A stretch of 64,000 nt of DNA from Sindora glabra (taxonomy: Eukaryota; Streptophyta; Magnoliopsida; Fabales; Fabaceae), in the NCBI GenBank assembly GCA_020226215.1, contig CM035230.1:3991501-4055500 (forward strand), read 5' to 3'. Position numbers and translations under genes: made by a program. Shown here one piece after another: positions 1-12,620 of the stretch. The notes below the pieces were generated by a model. It was not told where the DNA came from, ran no database searches, and worked only from the letters and a program-made list of their open reading frames with translations. Numbering within the stretch: the first letter of the stretch is position 1; every line of letters starts with the position of its first letter.

Positions 1-450
1 TCTTTTAATATGCCTCAGAATTGACTTTACACTTGAATATCGATATATTTATACAAAAATATAGAATTGATACTAACAATGAGAAAAACATAATTCATAA
101 TATTTAAATTATATTTTATTTAGATAAAAATTTGATGGTAAGATATACACTCACCTGAGATCACCTGTCCACTTTTAGAAGTTCTGAAGCATCTACTCTC
201 ATCCTTTTATCTTTTATTCTTATTCCACAATTTATAAAGATAAATTTATTTACAAATAGATAAACATTTCTTAGTTTCTTTTCCAATTATTTTAATTCAA
301 AATTCCAAACCACGATATACTAATATTTTAGATTATTAGTCCTTTTACTTTTTCCAAGGTTAACCTATAATATTAAAGTATGCTATTATATAGAAATTTA
401 AAGCTCTTGAGAGAAATCACTCTTAATCCTGTATATACATCTATCTCCTC

Positions 451-477
451 ATAGATAGATAGATAGATAGATAGATA
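451..477. repeat. (GATA)n microsatellite
   Basis: About six perfect tandem copies of ATAG/GATA within LTR copy C1. No other role seen. Confidence 0.95.
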
Positions 478-715
478 TAATTTTCCATAAAGAATCAGAG
501 AATCACTTTTATTTAAAAATCTTATATTAATGATATAATTATATTCCAAATTTCTTACTTTTTATCTACTCAACTAAATTTCCAATTCATATCATAGTAT
601 ACCAAAAATAGATCACCAACTTTTTTATTTATTTATTTTATTTTTATTTTTTAAATATTATCTCATGAAATTAAAAATGTCTTTATTTATATTACTTAAA
701 CCCTTTATGATAATA

Positions 716-889
716 GGATTGAACTCCTCTAAAGTGTAAAATGTACTTTAGAGAGTAAAATCCTAATCTTAATATTAATTTTTTTTATTTATTATTATTT
801 ATAAAATTATAAGTTAAAATTAATGGTGATATTGAATACTTTATCTTTTAAAGTATAAAAATATTTTGTATTTTAGAGGAGTCCAATCC
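716..889. mobile_element. Short MITE with TA target duplication
   Basis: A 174-bp AT-rich segment with terminal inverted repeats: GGATTGAACTCCTCTAAA at the left, and the complement of GGATTGGACTCCTCTAAA at the right, one mismatch in 18. TA flanks both ends (714-715 and 890-891), as in Tc1/mariner (Stowaway-type) elements. The left terminus also folds on itself (ACTCCTCTAAAGT against ACTTTAGAGAGT). It is non-coding, so a transposase would have to come from elsewhere. A Harbinger-type 3-bp duplication was considered but fits less well. It is inserted in LTR copy C1. Confidence 0.7.
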
Positions 890-2336
890 TAAGATAATAA
901 ATTTACATTTTTCTAAGCTATCGTTATCTATATCAAACATAGTTATCTATCTCAAACATACCTAAAAGAGATTCCTCTAAACCATGACCATATATGTTAT
1001 AAAAATGAGGTAAAATGATCCATTCATATTTTAATAATCTATTTTAATATTTTATAACACAAAGATGGCATTTTTCAAAAACACCCGCCAAATTCCAAAT
1101 ATGTATAAAATGGGTTTGTTTAAGATTAAGTATTAAATCAGCATAAATATAAAAATTTTATTATATCAAAATGTTTACCATCACTCAAAAGAACCCACCG
1201 TAGGCTCAATCACCGGCGAGGACGCTCCGTTTGCCGGAAATCGTAGCTACATGTTTCCTGTCAGCTACTCCAATCATACTCTACGCGGCTCAAGGTTCCA
1301 CTTCACAACAGTATTTATTGCGGCAACTGGAAGAAAACAACCAATTGTTGTAATGGCCGAAGCCACTGTAAGCGGCACTGGAAAAGACGGGAACTATAAC
1401 GCACCCCTGCCACCATGAAAACCCGTTTGCCAAAGCTTTCTTCCGAAGCCGTGACGCGCGACAAGAACAACAAACGGAAGGGGACCCGCGGCGGAGAAGA
1501 GAGAGAAGCAGAACCGAGTGAGAGAGGCTTTGAGGCGGTGGAAGTGTCGATAAAGAAGAGTGAAGAAAGTGCTGGAAAACCAAGAAAGAAAAGGAAAGTG
1601 CTAGAGAGAGACAGTGATGGGAAACCACATAAAAGGGGCCACAAAATTATAAAATTTGAGAGAGAGAGGCACCCGTGAGGCAGATGAGAGAGACAAGCCA
1701 ATTTTTTTCTTCAAAGAACATGCAGGTTTCGGAAAATAAGAAAAGAGAAGGGAAAGAAGGATAACAATAAAAAGCTACAGCAAATAGGCGTAGAAACAGA
1801 GAGAGGGCAGCAATAGAAGTAAAGAAGACATGCACAAATTCCAATAGGTGCCATCCGAAAATGATAAAAAGAGAGGGAAGAAAAATATAAGAAAAGAGCT
1901 TTGAGATTTTATTCGGTACGTGATAATGCACTATAAGTCTTTTTTCTCTTTTTTCATCTATTTTACCCTAAAGATTCTTAGCCAATTATTTATAAAACTA
2001 ATTTCTATTACATTCTCAATTTGTTATTTTCATCTTTCACCAATATATTTATTTTTATATAATGGTACAAACTAAAAAATTTTAAAGTTCCTAAAATACT
2101 TATTTTAATTTTTATAATTTTAAAAATAATTTATCAAATACAAATAATTAGTTCATAAATCTTCACACTTTCAATGTCTAAAACTATTTCCAATTTTCAC
2201 AAGTATCATTCATTTTTTTAATATTTCAAAATCTTTAGTTTTGAAAATAAATTAAAAATCAATATTAATCAATAACTAATTTATCCATGAAGCTCAAAAC
2301 TTACTTATAACTTATATTTAAATGGGGGATATTATA

Positions 2337-2428
2337 TTAAAACTTGTATAGAGCCAATTAACAATTCTGTATATCACCATCTAATTCCTTGAAAATTTAA
2401 GGATGAATTTTCTTGAAGGTGGAGAACT
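2337..2428. other. Unassigned 92-bp spacer
   Basis: Sequence between the end of LTR copy C1 and the start of the D-family LTR. It is AT-rich with no recognisable feature. It may be the original host DNA of the nest. Confidence 0.4.
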
Positions 2429-4100
2429 TATAATACTCCAAATAAAATAAAAAAATTTAAGAAAAAAACTTTGACTAGAAAATGTCCTAAATAGAAAATC
2501 AATTAAATAATTAGGTAAAATTTGAGTAAATTGTAAAGATAATTTGAATCTACATCTAACTAGAAATTTTGTAGGAAACATATAAGACACTAGTATGGCT
2601 TAAAATCTTGTTAAAAACCCACCACTAAGTTTAGAAAACTTGTAAAAAAAGCCAATAAGAAATTAGGGCCTTGGTAGGCTAAAAACCTAAAATTTAGGCT
2701 CGAAATTCAGATAAATCATCTTAATTGATTTAGGCTAATTTGACTTAAATTCTTTAAGCCCTAACCTAATCTAGAAGTCAGGAAAAAAAACAATAAAAAG
2801 GCTCAAGCTAAGCCCAAGCTTGTGGAGGAAACTAATGGCAATTAGGTGAATAAGTGAAAAATTAAGAGTATTTGTTAATGTTTACTTGTAAATAATACAT
2901 TTGGCCAATTTTAAGTGGTTATGAGAAAATTATCTTCTAATTTCTAGCCCTAAAAGTCGTGCACCATGTGCCAATTATCACCAAAGTTTTACAAAAAAAT
3001 AAAAAGAGTAGCTTATGAACAAAATTTTGGATAAAGTTCTATTTAAGGCATTTGAGACCATTTTTTAAACAAGTTTTCTACTCTTTTTCTCAAGCCTAAC
3101 CATAAGACTCCTAGGATTTTCAAGTAGGGTTTTCAAACTTCCAATAATTTCCAAGAGATTTTCCAAGTGATTCCATTAAATTTCTTGCAAGGTAACCTAG
3201 GTTTCTCTTCATCTCCTTTAAGTTTTTATGGAAATATTCTCTTCAAGACTCCTAAAAATTTGTTTATTTTAGTGAAATTGCTACTCCAAGAGGTCTTTCG
3301 AAGGGTTAGAGAATAAAAAATTTTAGATGAGTGGCAACTACCCATTGTTCCTTTAAGTTTTCTCATGAAAGGTAAAGAATATTATAAGTGTTAAGTTAAT
3401 TTAAGGTGCTATATGGTTTAGTTTTAGCATTCTATAAACATTAATCTAATGATATAATGTTAGTATTTTGATGTCAAGATTGGTGGAAAAGGATCAAGTA
3501 AGTTTCCTTAAAAGGTAACAATAAGGTATTGTTGAGTTTGGAAACAAGATTTTTAAGAGAGGATAATAATGTATTTTTTAGTACTCATTGGAATCAAGGG
3601 TTAGGAATTGTCAAATCTTAATTTTTAGTATTTTAATGTTACAAATATTTTTAAAATAGGTGTGGAAAGAATTAGAAATTTTTGAAAAATTTTAGTGATA
3701 AGAAAAGTAAATTTTTATGGACCTTGGTTATAAGAGATCAAAATAAAAGTTTAGGCTTTGTGTTATGAAGTTTAGTGTTGTTTGTGCAATAATTTTATTA
3801 AGAAAATCTAAAGTAATTGATGTTGATTAGCTATCAACATGTGGGTAAGCTTGTATAAAAATTTGATGGTAGTTGAAATTTATTTGGATAGCAAGAAGAC
3901 TCCTTTATTACAACAGCTTCAAAACTACCCTATTTTGGCAACCCTGTGTATTTGGTTTTGTATGAATAGTACCAACATGATATTTTTGTGAAATGATTAA
4001 AGTTTTTCATTATTTAATATGTTAAATATATTGTATAAAAATTTGATAATGATTAAAAGTAATTTGGATGTTGAAAAAGAGCTTTTATTATAACTATTCA
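2429..4100 (+). mobile_element. D-family LTR, left part (resumes at 33195)
   Basis: Starts TATAATACTCCAAA, nearly the same as the start of the well-bounded D copy at 8117. It stays collinear with that copy through several blocks: the 'gcccaagct' block near 2810, the 'gtgagtggtaac' type block near 3325 and the 'ggtaaccctg' type block near 3940. It breaks at 4101 where a C-family LTR begins. The continuation is found about 29 kb away at 33195-34629. No coding region is visible. The TG that would start the LTR appears mutated to TA in both D copies. Confidence 0.65.
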
Positions 4101-6995
4101 TGTTATCACGACCTATTTTTTAAATATCGTAACCAGAATAAAGATACATAACTAATACTAGTATACTAACTAAATATCCTTACAAGCCTTATTAATATTA
4201 TTGACTCTTTTACTTTTCTTTAATTTTTAAAAATATTTTACAAAAAAAATAAATAAAATTTTCCTTATTTTTTGACACTTTCCAAGAGTCATACACCCTA
4301 AATCAAAACCTATATTATTTCTAGATACAACAACATCAATCATCCACACAATACCATACAATTTCAAATTTATGTACAAATAAGCTATTCAACACATCAC
4401 ATGAGTCAATAGATCTTTATCTTTAATGTTGATCTTAATCCAAAGAGAATTCCAACTATTAAATCTTCCAACCAGGTGGTCTTTGATTCTCCATACATGT
4501 GATGTAGCTCAAACAAACTATCTTAATTTGAAATCATTGAAACAAAATGGAATAAGTTATAAAAACTTAGTGAGTATATATATATACACACACCACTAAA
4601 CCTTGATTTTGTTATATTAAATAAACATAGGCTATTTAATCACTTGATTAGAAAAATAAGGGCCATCTAACTCTTTGGATATCCAAAATACAAAATCAAG
4701 CCTCGGACCGACTATTCACCTACATACAACTCAAATTCCATATTTCACATCACAAAATATAACAATATCAACTATTTGTCACACATTACTTTCTATAGGT
4801 GGTCATCACATTTGGAAATATCGATTAAGACTCAATCATAATCAAATCATCATAATTTCTATCAAACAGTGATATTCAATCGCAAACAAAATTTTAATAT
4901 CATATCACATCACATAATTATTTATAATAAACATACATGCATCCACTTTTAATTTTTAAGCCAATCTTATATCTTACTCAAACTATCCATCAGGAATTTC
5001 CCATTTAGCTTTCCTATCATTGCCCTTGTTGTATTTTCAATTTCAATGCCACTGATGGCATGATTCACATAGAATATAAACGTGAGAGTTCAACTCTTAT
5101 ATCACAATTGTTTATAAAAACTTCAATACAAAGTAACTAATTCATCATAAGACAAATTTGAAGCATATTGCACAATATACATATATAATAGCACCACCAT
5201 GCCCTTATTGCATAGTCGTAATGTTCTTTCACAGTCTTATAAATAACTATTTCATCATATAAATTTCATCTCCATGTTATGTGTGTATAACCACAAGGTA
5301 ATTCAATGATAATCTAATAACACTTTATTAAGATATTGATGTAAGGTAAGATATATACTCACTTGAAATCGCCTATCCACTTTTAGGAGTTCCAGAGATT
5401 TACTTTTATCCTTTCACTCTTTATTCCTAATTCACAATTTATAAAGATAAAATTTTTATATGTAAATAAGCATTCCTTATATTCTTTCCCATTTATCTCA
5501 ATTCTAATTCTAGACCATAATTTACTAACAATCTAAATCATTAGCTTTTTTACTTTTCCAAAGTTAACTCATGAAATAAAAAATATGCTATTATATAGAA
5601 ATTCTAAATTTAACTTATATAGGTAAGAAATTATGATTTAAAATTTTTGTGATAACCCATTCCCATTACTGTATAAAATTATACACATATCTCCACATAT
5701 TCTTAAAATTTTCAATCTAAAACATCTTCGCACTTGAAAGTTTAAATAATTGGAATTAAGATTGAGTAAGAAAATTTGTTCTTTTTACATTTACTAGGTT
5801 CCACAATAGCAGCTTTTCTCACTGAAAAATGAAAATCTATGTGCATGTCATAATATATAGCTAGAACACTAGATAAAAATGGCAAATACTAAGTTAACTA
5901 TATAGAATAACTCGCTAGTTGAAACTGATGATTACCACATACATAAATTATCATTTTACTAATTGGATTTCATTATTTGGAGCTAAAGAAAACACATGTA
6001 ACTATAGTGGTTTCAATATTGATTTCAATGTGAAAGCAACTGAATGTTAGGCTTTTAGCTTTAATCTTACAAATACTTAAGGTTTTGAATTCATATCATG
6101 AACAAAATTATATATAAAAGGATACTTCAAATAAACAACAAATGCATCAAATACCATGATGAATATATAGACATCAATGAATTCTCTTCATTTGGTTTAT
6201 ATATCTCAAATATCCTAAAAAATGAATTTTCTAACTTAAACCCATAATAGCAAAATATTGAAGTTTTATGATGTTAATATACTCACATACATCTATACTA
6301 CCTAGCTGGAGCTTCTTGGCAATGAAATCATGTCAAAACATTAGCAGAAGCAAAGGGTTAGAGACTTTTGCCACTACTATTTAACTTGGCCTTGTCTTAC
6401 GATTCCCCCATACTAGTTGCTTGTAATTGCTAGAGATAGATGAAAAGCACTAGAGACATTGTCAAAAGCTCACCAGAATGTCCCTCATAGGAAAGCTACA
6501 ATTCGAGCTATCACATGAAAGACTTAGCACACTATTGCTCTTTGCATGACTTGTGCTTGCCATCATATGAAAAAGGAGCTAATGGTAGGAGGGATAGTGC
6601 TTGGTAGTAGAAAACTGTAGAAATAGAATAAAGATCAAAGGAGAAGGTGTGACTAAAGGAGAAAAGAGATAGAAGAGGCTTCTGGAATAATTTAGAAAAA
6701 AAGAAAGAACACCAAGAGAGAGAGAGAGAGCTAGTCAAATAAATAAAAAAAGAGAGGTGATGGAATGTGTGTAAAGAAAGAGAAAAGGTCAAAAATAAAA
6801 GGAAAGAAAGTGTGCCCTTTGTGCCAACATATAAAATAAGAAAGAGTTATCAGGGAGAGGGGAACTAGGAAAACATCAGAAACCAGAGAGAGAAGCAAAA
6901 ATATAAAAGCTATAGGTTTGGTTCTAGTGTTTCTCACACCAGACAAGCTCACCTCTTTTTTAATCTTAACCCTCCCTTTATGCCACAACTAAACC
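4101..6995 (-). mobile_element. C-family long LTR, left part (copy C2, resumes at 32745)
   Basis: Begins TGTTATCACGACC, the reverse complement of the C-family 3' terminus (GGTCATGACA type). It is collinear with copy C3 (6996 onward) and, reversed, with copy C4 (44246-49557): 'gacactttccaagagtcatacaccctaaa' at 4275, the 'tactcacttgaaatcgcc' segment at 5357, and a purine-rich stretch at 6650-6960. It is interrupted at 6996 by another C copy, and its AT-rich tail continues at 32745-33194. No clean 5-bp duplication was found. It is non-coding. Confidence 0.65.
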
Positions 6996-8116
6996 TGTTC
7001 ATGATCAACATAGATCCTGGTATTAATTTCCATAAGCCTTAGCATTTTTTACTCTAATGGGAGTTTCTAAATTTCAAAAGGACTTGGAAATTTATTTTAA
7101 TTTTTTTATAGAAAAATAGATAAAGTCTTCCCTATTTTTAGACACTTTCCAAGGGCCATATATCCTAAAATATAACACCTATATTTATTTCCAAATATGA
7201 TAACTAAAAACATTCACACAATACCATACAATCATAGCATGTATGCAAATAAACAATTCAACACATCAATGGCTAAATCAATAAAAACTCTATTTCTATT
7301 TCTAATTCTAATTTAACTATCAAAACTCTTTTGTAAGGTGATCTTGGATCTGTATAGATGTAACAGGGTTTAAGGTTTCTTACCTTAACTTAAAAACATT
7401 GAAAATAAAGCAGAGTGAGTTATATGAACCCAATGAGCATATATCTACCATTATTAAATCTTAATTCATTTATATTAAATGGTTTCATGCTATTTTAGAG
7501 TTTAATTAGGCAAATAAATTTCAATCCAAACTTTTTAAGTTTCTAAATGCATGAAACCAAGTCTTGGATGAAATATTCACCTACACAACTTAAATTCTAT
7601 ACTTCTTATCATAAATTACAATAATTTCAATTATCTGATAGCACACAACATCATTATCATTATACCATAAACTGCACATTTCGAGTAAGCATCATAATCA
7701 CAAGCAACCATTAGGGCTTAAACATAGATAAATCATCTTAATCATACTAACAATAATATCGAATCACACAAAATTTCTAATATCACATCATATCACATAT
7801 ATAGTTGTAGTGAACAAGTATATAGTCACTTTTGATTTTAAGGCCATTTCTATACTTTCTCAACTACTTACCAAGAATTTTTCATCTGCCTCTTAAATTA
7901 TTCTTATAGCCTTCATTGCTTAATGGGAATGCCCCATCTAGATCTTAAATTAATTTTATATCTTTCATAACTATTTGCTAATAATTTACCATCCGGCTTT
8001 CACATCATAACCCTATCTTTATTCACAGTTTCCAATGTTATTATTCTAGCACAGTTCATAATTTTCTATGCCATACATGGCAAAATTTGTAAATAACATA
8101 CACATAATAGCTCAAC
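6996..8116 (-). mobile_element. C-family long LTR, part 1 of 3 (copy C3)
   Basis: Begins TGTTCATGATC, again the reversed C-family terminus, directly after copy C2 breaks off. It matches C2 from about 4101 on, for example 'gacactttccaagggccatatatcctaaa' at 7140. It is cut at 8117 by a D-family solo LTR and resumes at 11028 in step with the C2 sequence near 5090. It is non-coding. Confidence 0.7.
8112..8116. repeat. Target-site duplication of the D solo LTR (left)
   Basis: TCAAC here and TTAAC at 11023-11027 flank the D solo LTR. The undisturbed homologous site in copy C2 near 5090 reads 'gttcaactctta', consistent with duplication of TCAAC at insertion and one later C-to-T change. Confidence 0.7.
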
Positions 8117-11022
8117 TATAATACTCCAAAATAGGATAAGAGATATCAAGTAAAAAATTTCTCTAGAAAATCTCAATTCAGAAAAACCCGATATGAAAAT
8201 AAAGCGAAATTTGGAGGAATTAAAAAGGTAATTTGAGACTTAGCTTAACTAAAATAATTTTAAAAATTTTAATAGGCACCAAAATAGATAAAAACTAAAT
8301 TAAAAACCAATTAATGGGATTAGAAAAATTCACTTAGAAATTTATTGAAATTCTAAAATCTGATAAAATGAAAAAATGGAAAAATAAGTCAGAAATATAA
8401 TAAATTAATGTTTAAAATTTATAAGGTAGCTTAAATTAAATTTTTTAGGACCTAAAAAATGATTCTTGAATACTAGAAATGGAGGCTCAAAAACATTCAA
8501 AAGTTTAAGGGCAAAAATGAAAGAAAATAAAAAAAATTTGAGGCTAAATTTTAATAAGTCTTTTTTTATTTTTTAGTGGTTTAATTTTTATTTGTATTGA
8601 GCTAGTTTAGCCTAAATTTTAGAGGCCCAAATCTATTTTTTTAGACCTAAAAACATGGGCCCAAGCTTTCAAAGGAAGCTAAGGATCTAAATAAGAAAAT
8701 AGTAAATTTTAGGGTCATTTTGTAATAATTTCTATTCGTCCAATTTATGTGGATTAATTTTATTGGTTATAGGGCAATTATTTTCTAAATCCCTAACCTT
8801 TTTGAACATGAAAGCCAGTCCCTCCAAGTATCCCAAAATTTTTTCTCACAATTCAATAAAAATTAGTAAGAAAATTGTAAAAATCTATGGAATTTTCTTG
8901 AATTTTGTATAAATAAATAGGCTGGCTATTTGGAGTAGAAAAATACTGCTCCTTAGCCAACCAAAACATGCAAAGGGAGAGGGAAATTAGTGGGAAGTCG
9001 AAGCCTTCAACTTTTCTTTAACTAGTAGCTTCACATAGGTAATATAAAATTTCTTCCAATTTCTTCAAAACTTCTTAAGCTTCTCCTTCCTAAATTTCTA
9101 AAATGTTGATTCATTTTCATGAAGCTTTTTTCTTATAGTTCTAAAAGGTTGATAGAAATTAAGAGTGAAAAAAAAATTAGGTGAGTGGTAACTCATCCCT
9201 AGTCTTAAGTATTCTTAAGTAGAAGATGATATTTGTTGATAGTTTGTGTTCCTATTTTATTATTTATGATATGATGATATATGGTTCTATTTTGTAATTA
9301 TTAAATGACACTATGATCATATGTTATTGGTAAGTTGATGTTGTGAATGATGGAGAAAGGATTCATTAAAAACTATTTAGGAAAAATGGAAACAAGAATT
9401 TATGGAAATGATATGAACTTTTCTCATGTGGTATTGAAATAGGGGTTTAGGATACTTAGGGTAACTAAAGTTTATGGAACCTTAAAAATTATTCTATGAT
9501 CATACTTAGTGTTAGGATGATTATAGATGAATTTGAGAATTTTTGAAATTTTTAGATGAGTAATAAAGCAAGTTAATAATGAAACACTTAATTTTGTCCA
9601 TCTAGGAACCCTGTGCTAGTTAGTCACAAATTCTTATTTATTTGAGACATCAAATAATCAAGAAAAATTGTGAAAAATTATGTCTTTACTCCTCCATATT
9701 TTAGAAGACTCAGGCCAAATTTGATGGTAATCAGAGCTTATTTGGTTATCTAACAAAATTTCTTATTTCAAGTATTCCAATGCAATTTTAGCTATGAACC
9801 CTGATAGTGCAGTATCAGGTTTCAATTTATTTAACCTATCAAATGAATGAGAAAAATTATAAAACTCATGTCACTTGAGATGTTAGCAAGCTTGTATCAA
9901 AATTTGATATTAATCGAAGTTAATTTGGTTACCTAAAAGGTAGTTTTATTTTGACTACTCTGATGCAGTTTGAAAATTATTGATCTAAGTTCTTAATTTT
10001 GAATGATGTGGCAAAATTTGACAACAACTGGATGCCATTTGATTGATGAAAAGGGGGCTTTATTTACATGTATCTCTACGCTGTGCTATCCTTGAACAAA
10101 TTATGGTGATATTTAGAATGAATTCAGGAGCATAAAAAAGGCTCCAAGCCATGGTATAAATACAAGTTTGCTTGAAACTCTTTAAGAATTATCAGGAAGA
10201 AATTTAAATGCATATGACACATTAAGGTAACACAAAAATACTTATGGTATGGTAGGTATTTGGTTATATCTATGAAGTAAATGGTTAATGTTTTAACATT
10301 TCATTATTGGTTATTGTAAATTAAAAGGGGGAGGTGCAACATCCTTTATAGAGAAGGAGTGGAGTGATTAATAGTAAAGGGAAAAGGTTAGTAACTTTAA
10401 GTCTAAGGTGGTAGGGGATAAGGCTGAACTGAAGATATATAGTGGAATTTGTATACCTACCATTGCCATTTTCTATAATGAAATATACTCATATTAAGTG
10501 TAATAAAAATTCCTCGCAAAACACTAGTAAGGAATTATATGCAAGATAGGACAAATCTTTTATGGTGAAAACCATTTTGTATAAAGTGATGAGCAACCAC
10601 TAACTGAGTATATTCCATACTCATTCTTTGTTATGTTCAATTAATGATAGGTACTAATCATGGAGTTAAGGCAACAGATTGATACTTGTATAGTAACCTT
10701 CCCATTTCTCTATAACATCTATGAAATGCCTTTTAATATGGGTTCAATCAATGTCATCTAAAATGTTTTGTAGGATATATGCATATATAAGTAATTTTGT
10801 TTTAAGATATCTATATATTTATCTACATGTATGTATGTATCAAACTTTTAAACTTATAATATATGTTGTTTGTTTTTTGAGTTTAGAAATTTGCTTCTTC
10901 TACCATAATAATTTAATAAGGTCATTAGAGTGTTAGAGGCTTGTAAAGATATCTTGTTAGCATGCTAACACTAATTAGGTATTTTTACGCCAGTCATAAT
11001 AACCATAAGATGGGTCATGACA
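8117..11022 (+). mobile_element. D-family solo LTR, complete (2.9 kb)
   Basis: A 2,906-bp LTR from TATAATACTCC (start TG probably mutated to TA) to GGGTCATGACA, flanked by TCAAC/TTAAC. It is collinear with the split D copy at 2429-4100 plus 33195-34629, for example the 'catcctttatagagaaggag' type block at 10340 against 33743. There is no internal region or second LTR, so it is a solo LTR left by LTR-LTR recombination. Its termini (TGTAATA...GTCATGACA) resemble the C family, suggesting related gypsy lineages. It is non-coding. The small frame at 10721-10936 is Leu/Tyr/Ile-rich by chance. Confidence 0.8.
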
Positions 11023-12490
11023 TTAACTCTTACATTATAATTGTATATAACATTTCAATATAAGTCACAATTTCATCACTAAACAATACTAAACATATAG
11101 CAATATATGTATAAGTATATAACAATGTTGTCATGCTTTCCTATATAGCTATATCATACATATATCATTGGCACTTAACCATAATCCATCAATAGTTAGA
11201 AACACCACTTTTATGCTTCTACTGCGCACTCTAATTAACTAACATTCCTTCAAACAATTAGCTGTATTTATACTATAGAACTGAGTTTACTCATGAATAT
11301 AGGTATATGTATACATGAACGTAAAATCTGTACTATCAATAAGAAAGAATACAATTCACAATAATTAAACTATCTTTATTAAAATTAAAGCTATAGTGAG
11401 ATATACACTCACCTAGTAGAGTCTTCCATCTGATTCAGAAAACTCTAAAGCATCCATTTTTATCTTTTCATATTTTCCTCCTATTATCATCATCTACAAA
11501 GATAAATTATAATTGTATAAACCTTACCTATTATCTTTCTGCATATTATAAATCTTTATTCAAATAATGATAATATAATAGCATTACTCATTTCCTTTCT
11601 AATTATTTCAAGTTCCAATTTCATATCATGATACATTAACAATTTGGATTATTAGCTTTAAAGTCAAGCATGCTATAACTTGGGAACCTCCAAATTAAAG
11701 CCATACAAATGAAATTATTGCAAATAAAACTCGTGAGTGATTCATTTTATTTCACTTAATCATTCTAAATTATTAGTTTCCCTTGTTATTAATTATTTAC
11801 TTATAAGAGTGGAGATATGTTTTTAGATAGGGATTTCTTATATCCATATAACTTACATATAAATATTAGAACTTGATAATTGGACATGTTCTAAATATGC
11901 TATTTTGACACCCTATAACATAATTTCTTTATATCCTCAAATCATTATCAAGTTCCTTAGAGTATCAGCTTTAAATCATCTAGGGATATTAAGGTTCATA
12001 GCATGAGAGACTTTTTATTATATCACTTAATTAGCTTATAGTATAAAACTCCTATTCTTCAAAAGCACCATCATATTCCCAATATGCATAAAATTAGATT
12101 CTCTAAAATACATAACTATTGTTGTGTATATCCAGATATATTTTCATAAGAATGATCATATACTTAAAACACCCACAAATGAACTTTTTCCTAGATCACA
12201 TATGATTCATTCAAAATGATAGTATATAATACTCCATATATATTTTGATCATTTTATTTTGTCATCTTGTAACATAAAAATTAGTCTTTGGTATACATTA
12301 TCACATATATTAAAAATACCTATATGGGTTTTCTTTCATCAATTAATAAAATATCATAAATATTAGGATTTTATGATGTAAACACGCTCACTACCATCGG
12401 GAAAGGTCACTAGCAGCTCATTGATGTTAGAAGACATGGGAAATTACTAGAAAAATGAAGAGAGAGAAAAAGTATTGCTCATGGCAAAAA
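11023..12490 (-). mobile_element. C-family long LTR, part 2 of 3 (copy C3)
   Basis: Resumes copy C3 after the D solo LTR. It is collinear with C1 and C2 through 'gtgagatatacactcacct' at 11397 and on to 12470. It is interrupted at 12491 by gypsy element B and continues at 31629-32744. It is non-coding. Confidence 0.7.
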
Positions 12491-12620
12491 ATGATGTGAA
12501 ATTAGGAAACTCTTATAGCAAATGATATGAAATTATGTTGGATTTTCCTAAAATTCAACACATCTGAAAACAAAAATAGAAAGATATTCATGCCATACTA
12601 TAGAAGAGGAAGAATGGGAG
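12491..12620 (-). mobile_element. Element B 3' LTR, distal part
   Basis: Matches the B 5' LTR beginning at 30823 ('tgatgtgaaattagga' and 'gttggatt' blocks, then the 'agaggaagaatg' block at 12604). It has an extra stretch of about 45 bp near 12545-12590 absent from the 5' LTR. It is cut at 12621 by element A. The rest of this LTR is at 22965-23625. Confidence 0.75.

Larger units (their letters stand above)
1..2336 (-). mobile_element. C-family long LTR, left end outside window (copy C1)
   Basis: Non-coding LTR sequence. It is collinear with the other C-family copies at 4101-6995, 6996-12490 and (opposite strand) 44246-49557. Shared blocks include the 'gatatacactcacctgagatcacct' type segment near 140-165, a GC-richer purine tract near 1480-1680, and an AT-rich tail ending in a degenerate GGGATATTATA at 2326-2336 where other copies end in ATATTACA. 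The left terminus lies outside the window, so its duplication cannot be checked. Reading frames inside it are Arg/Lys/Glu-rich by composition and are not genes. Confidence 0.7.

Noticed and set aside
1415..1678. 87-residue Lys/Arg/Glu-rich open frame, plus strand
   Set aside because: Composition artefact of a purine-rich stretch inside the C-family LTR. Equivalent purine tracts in the other C copies have no conserved frame.
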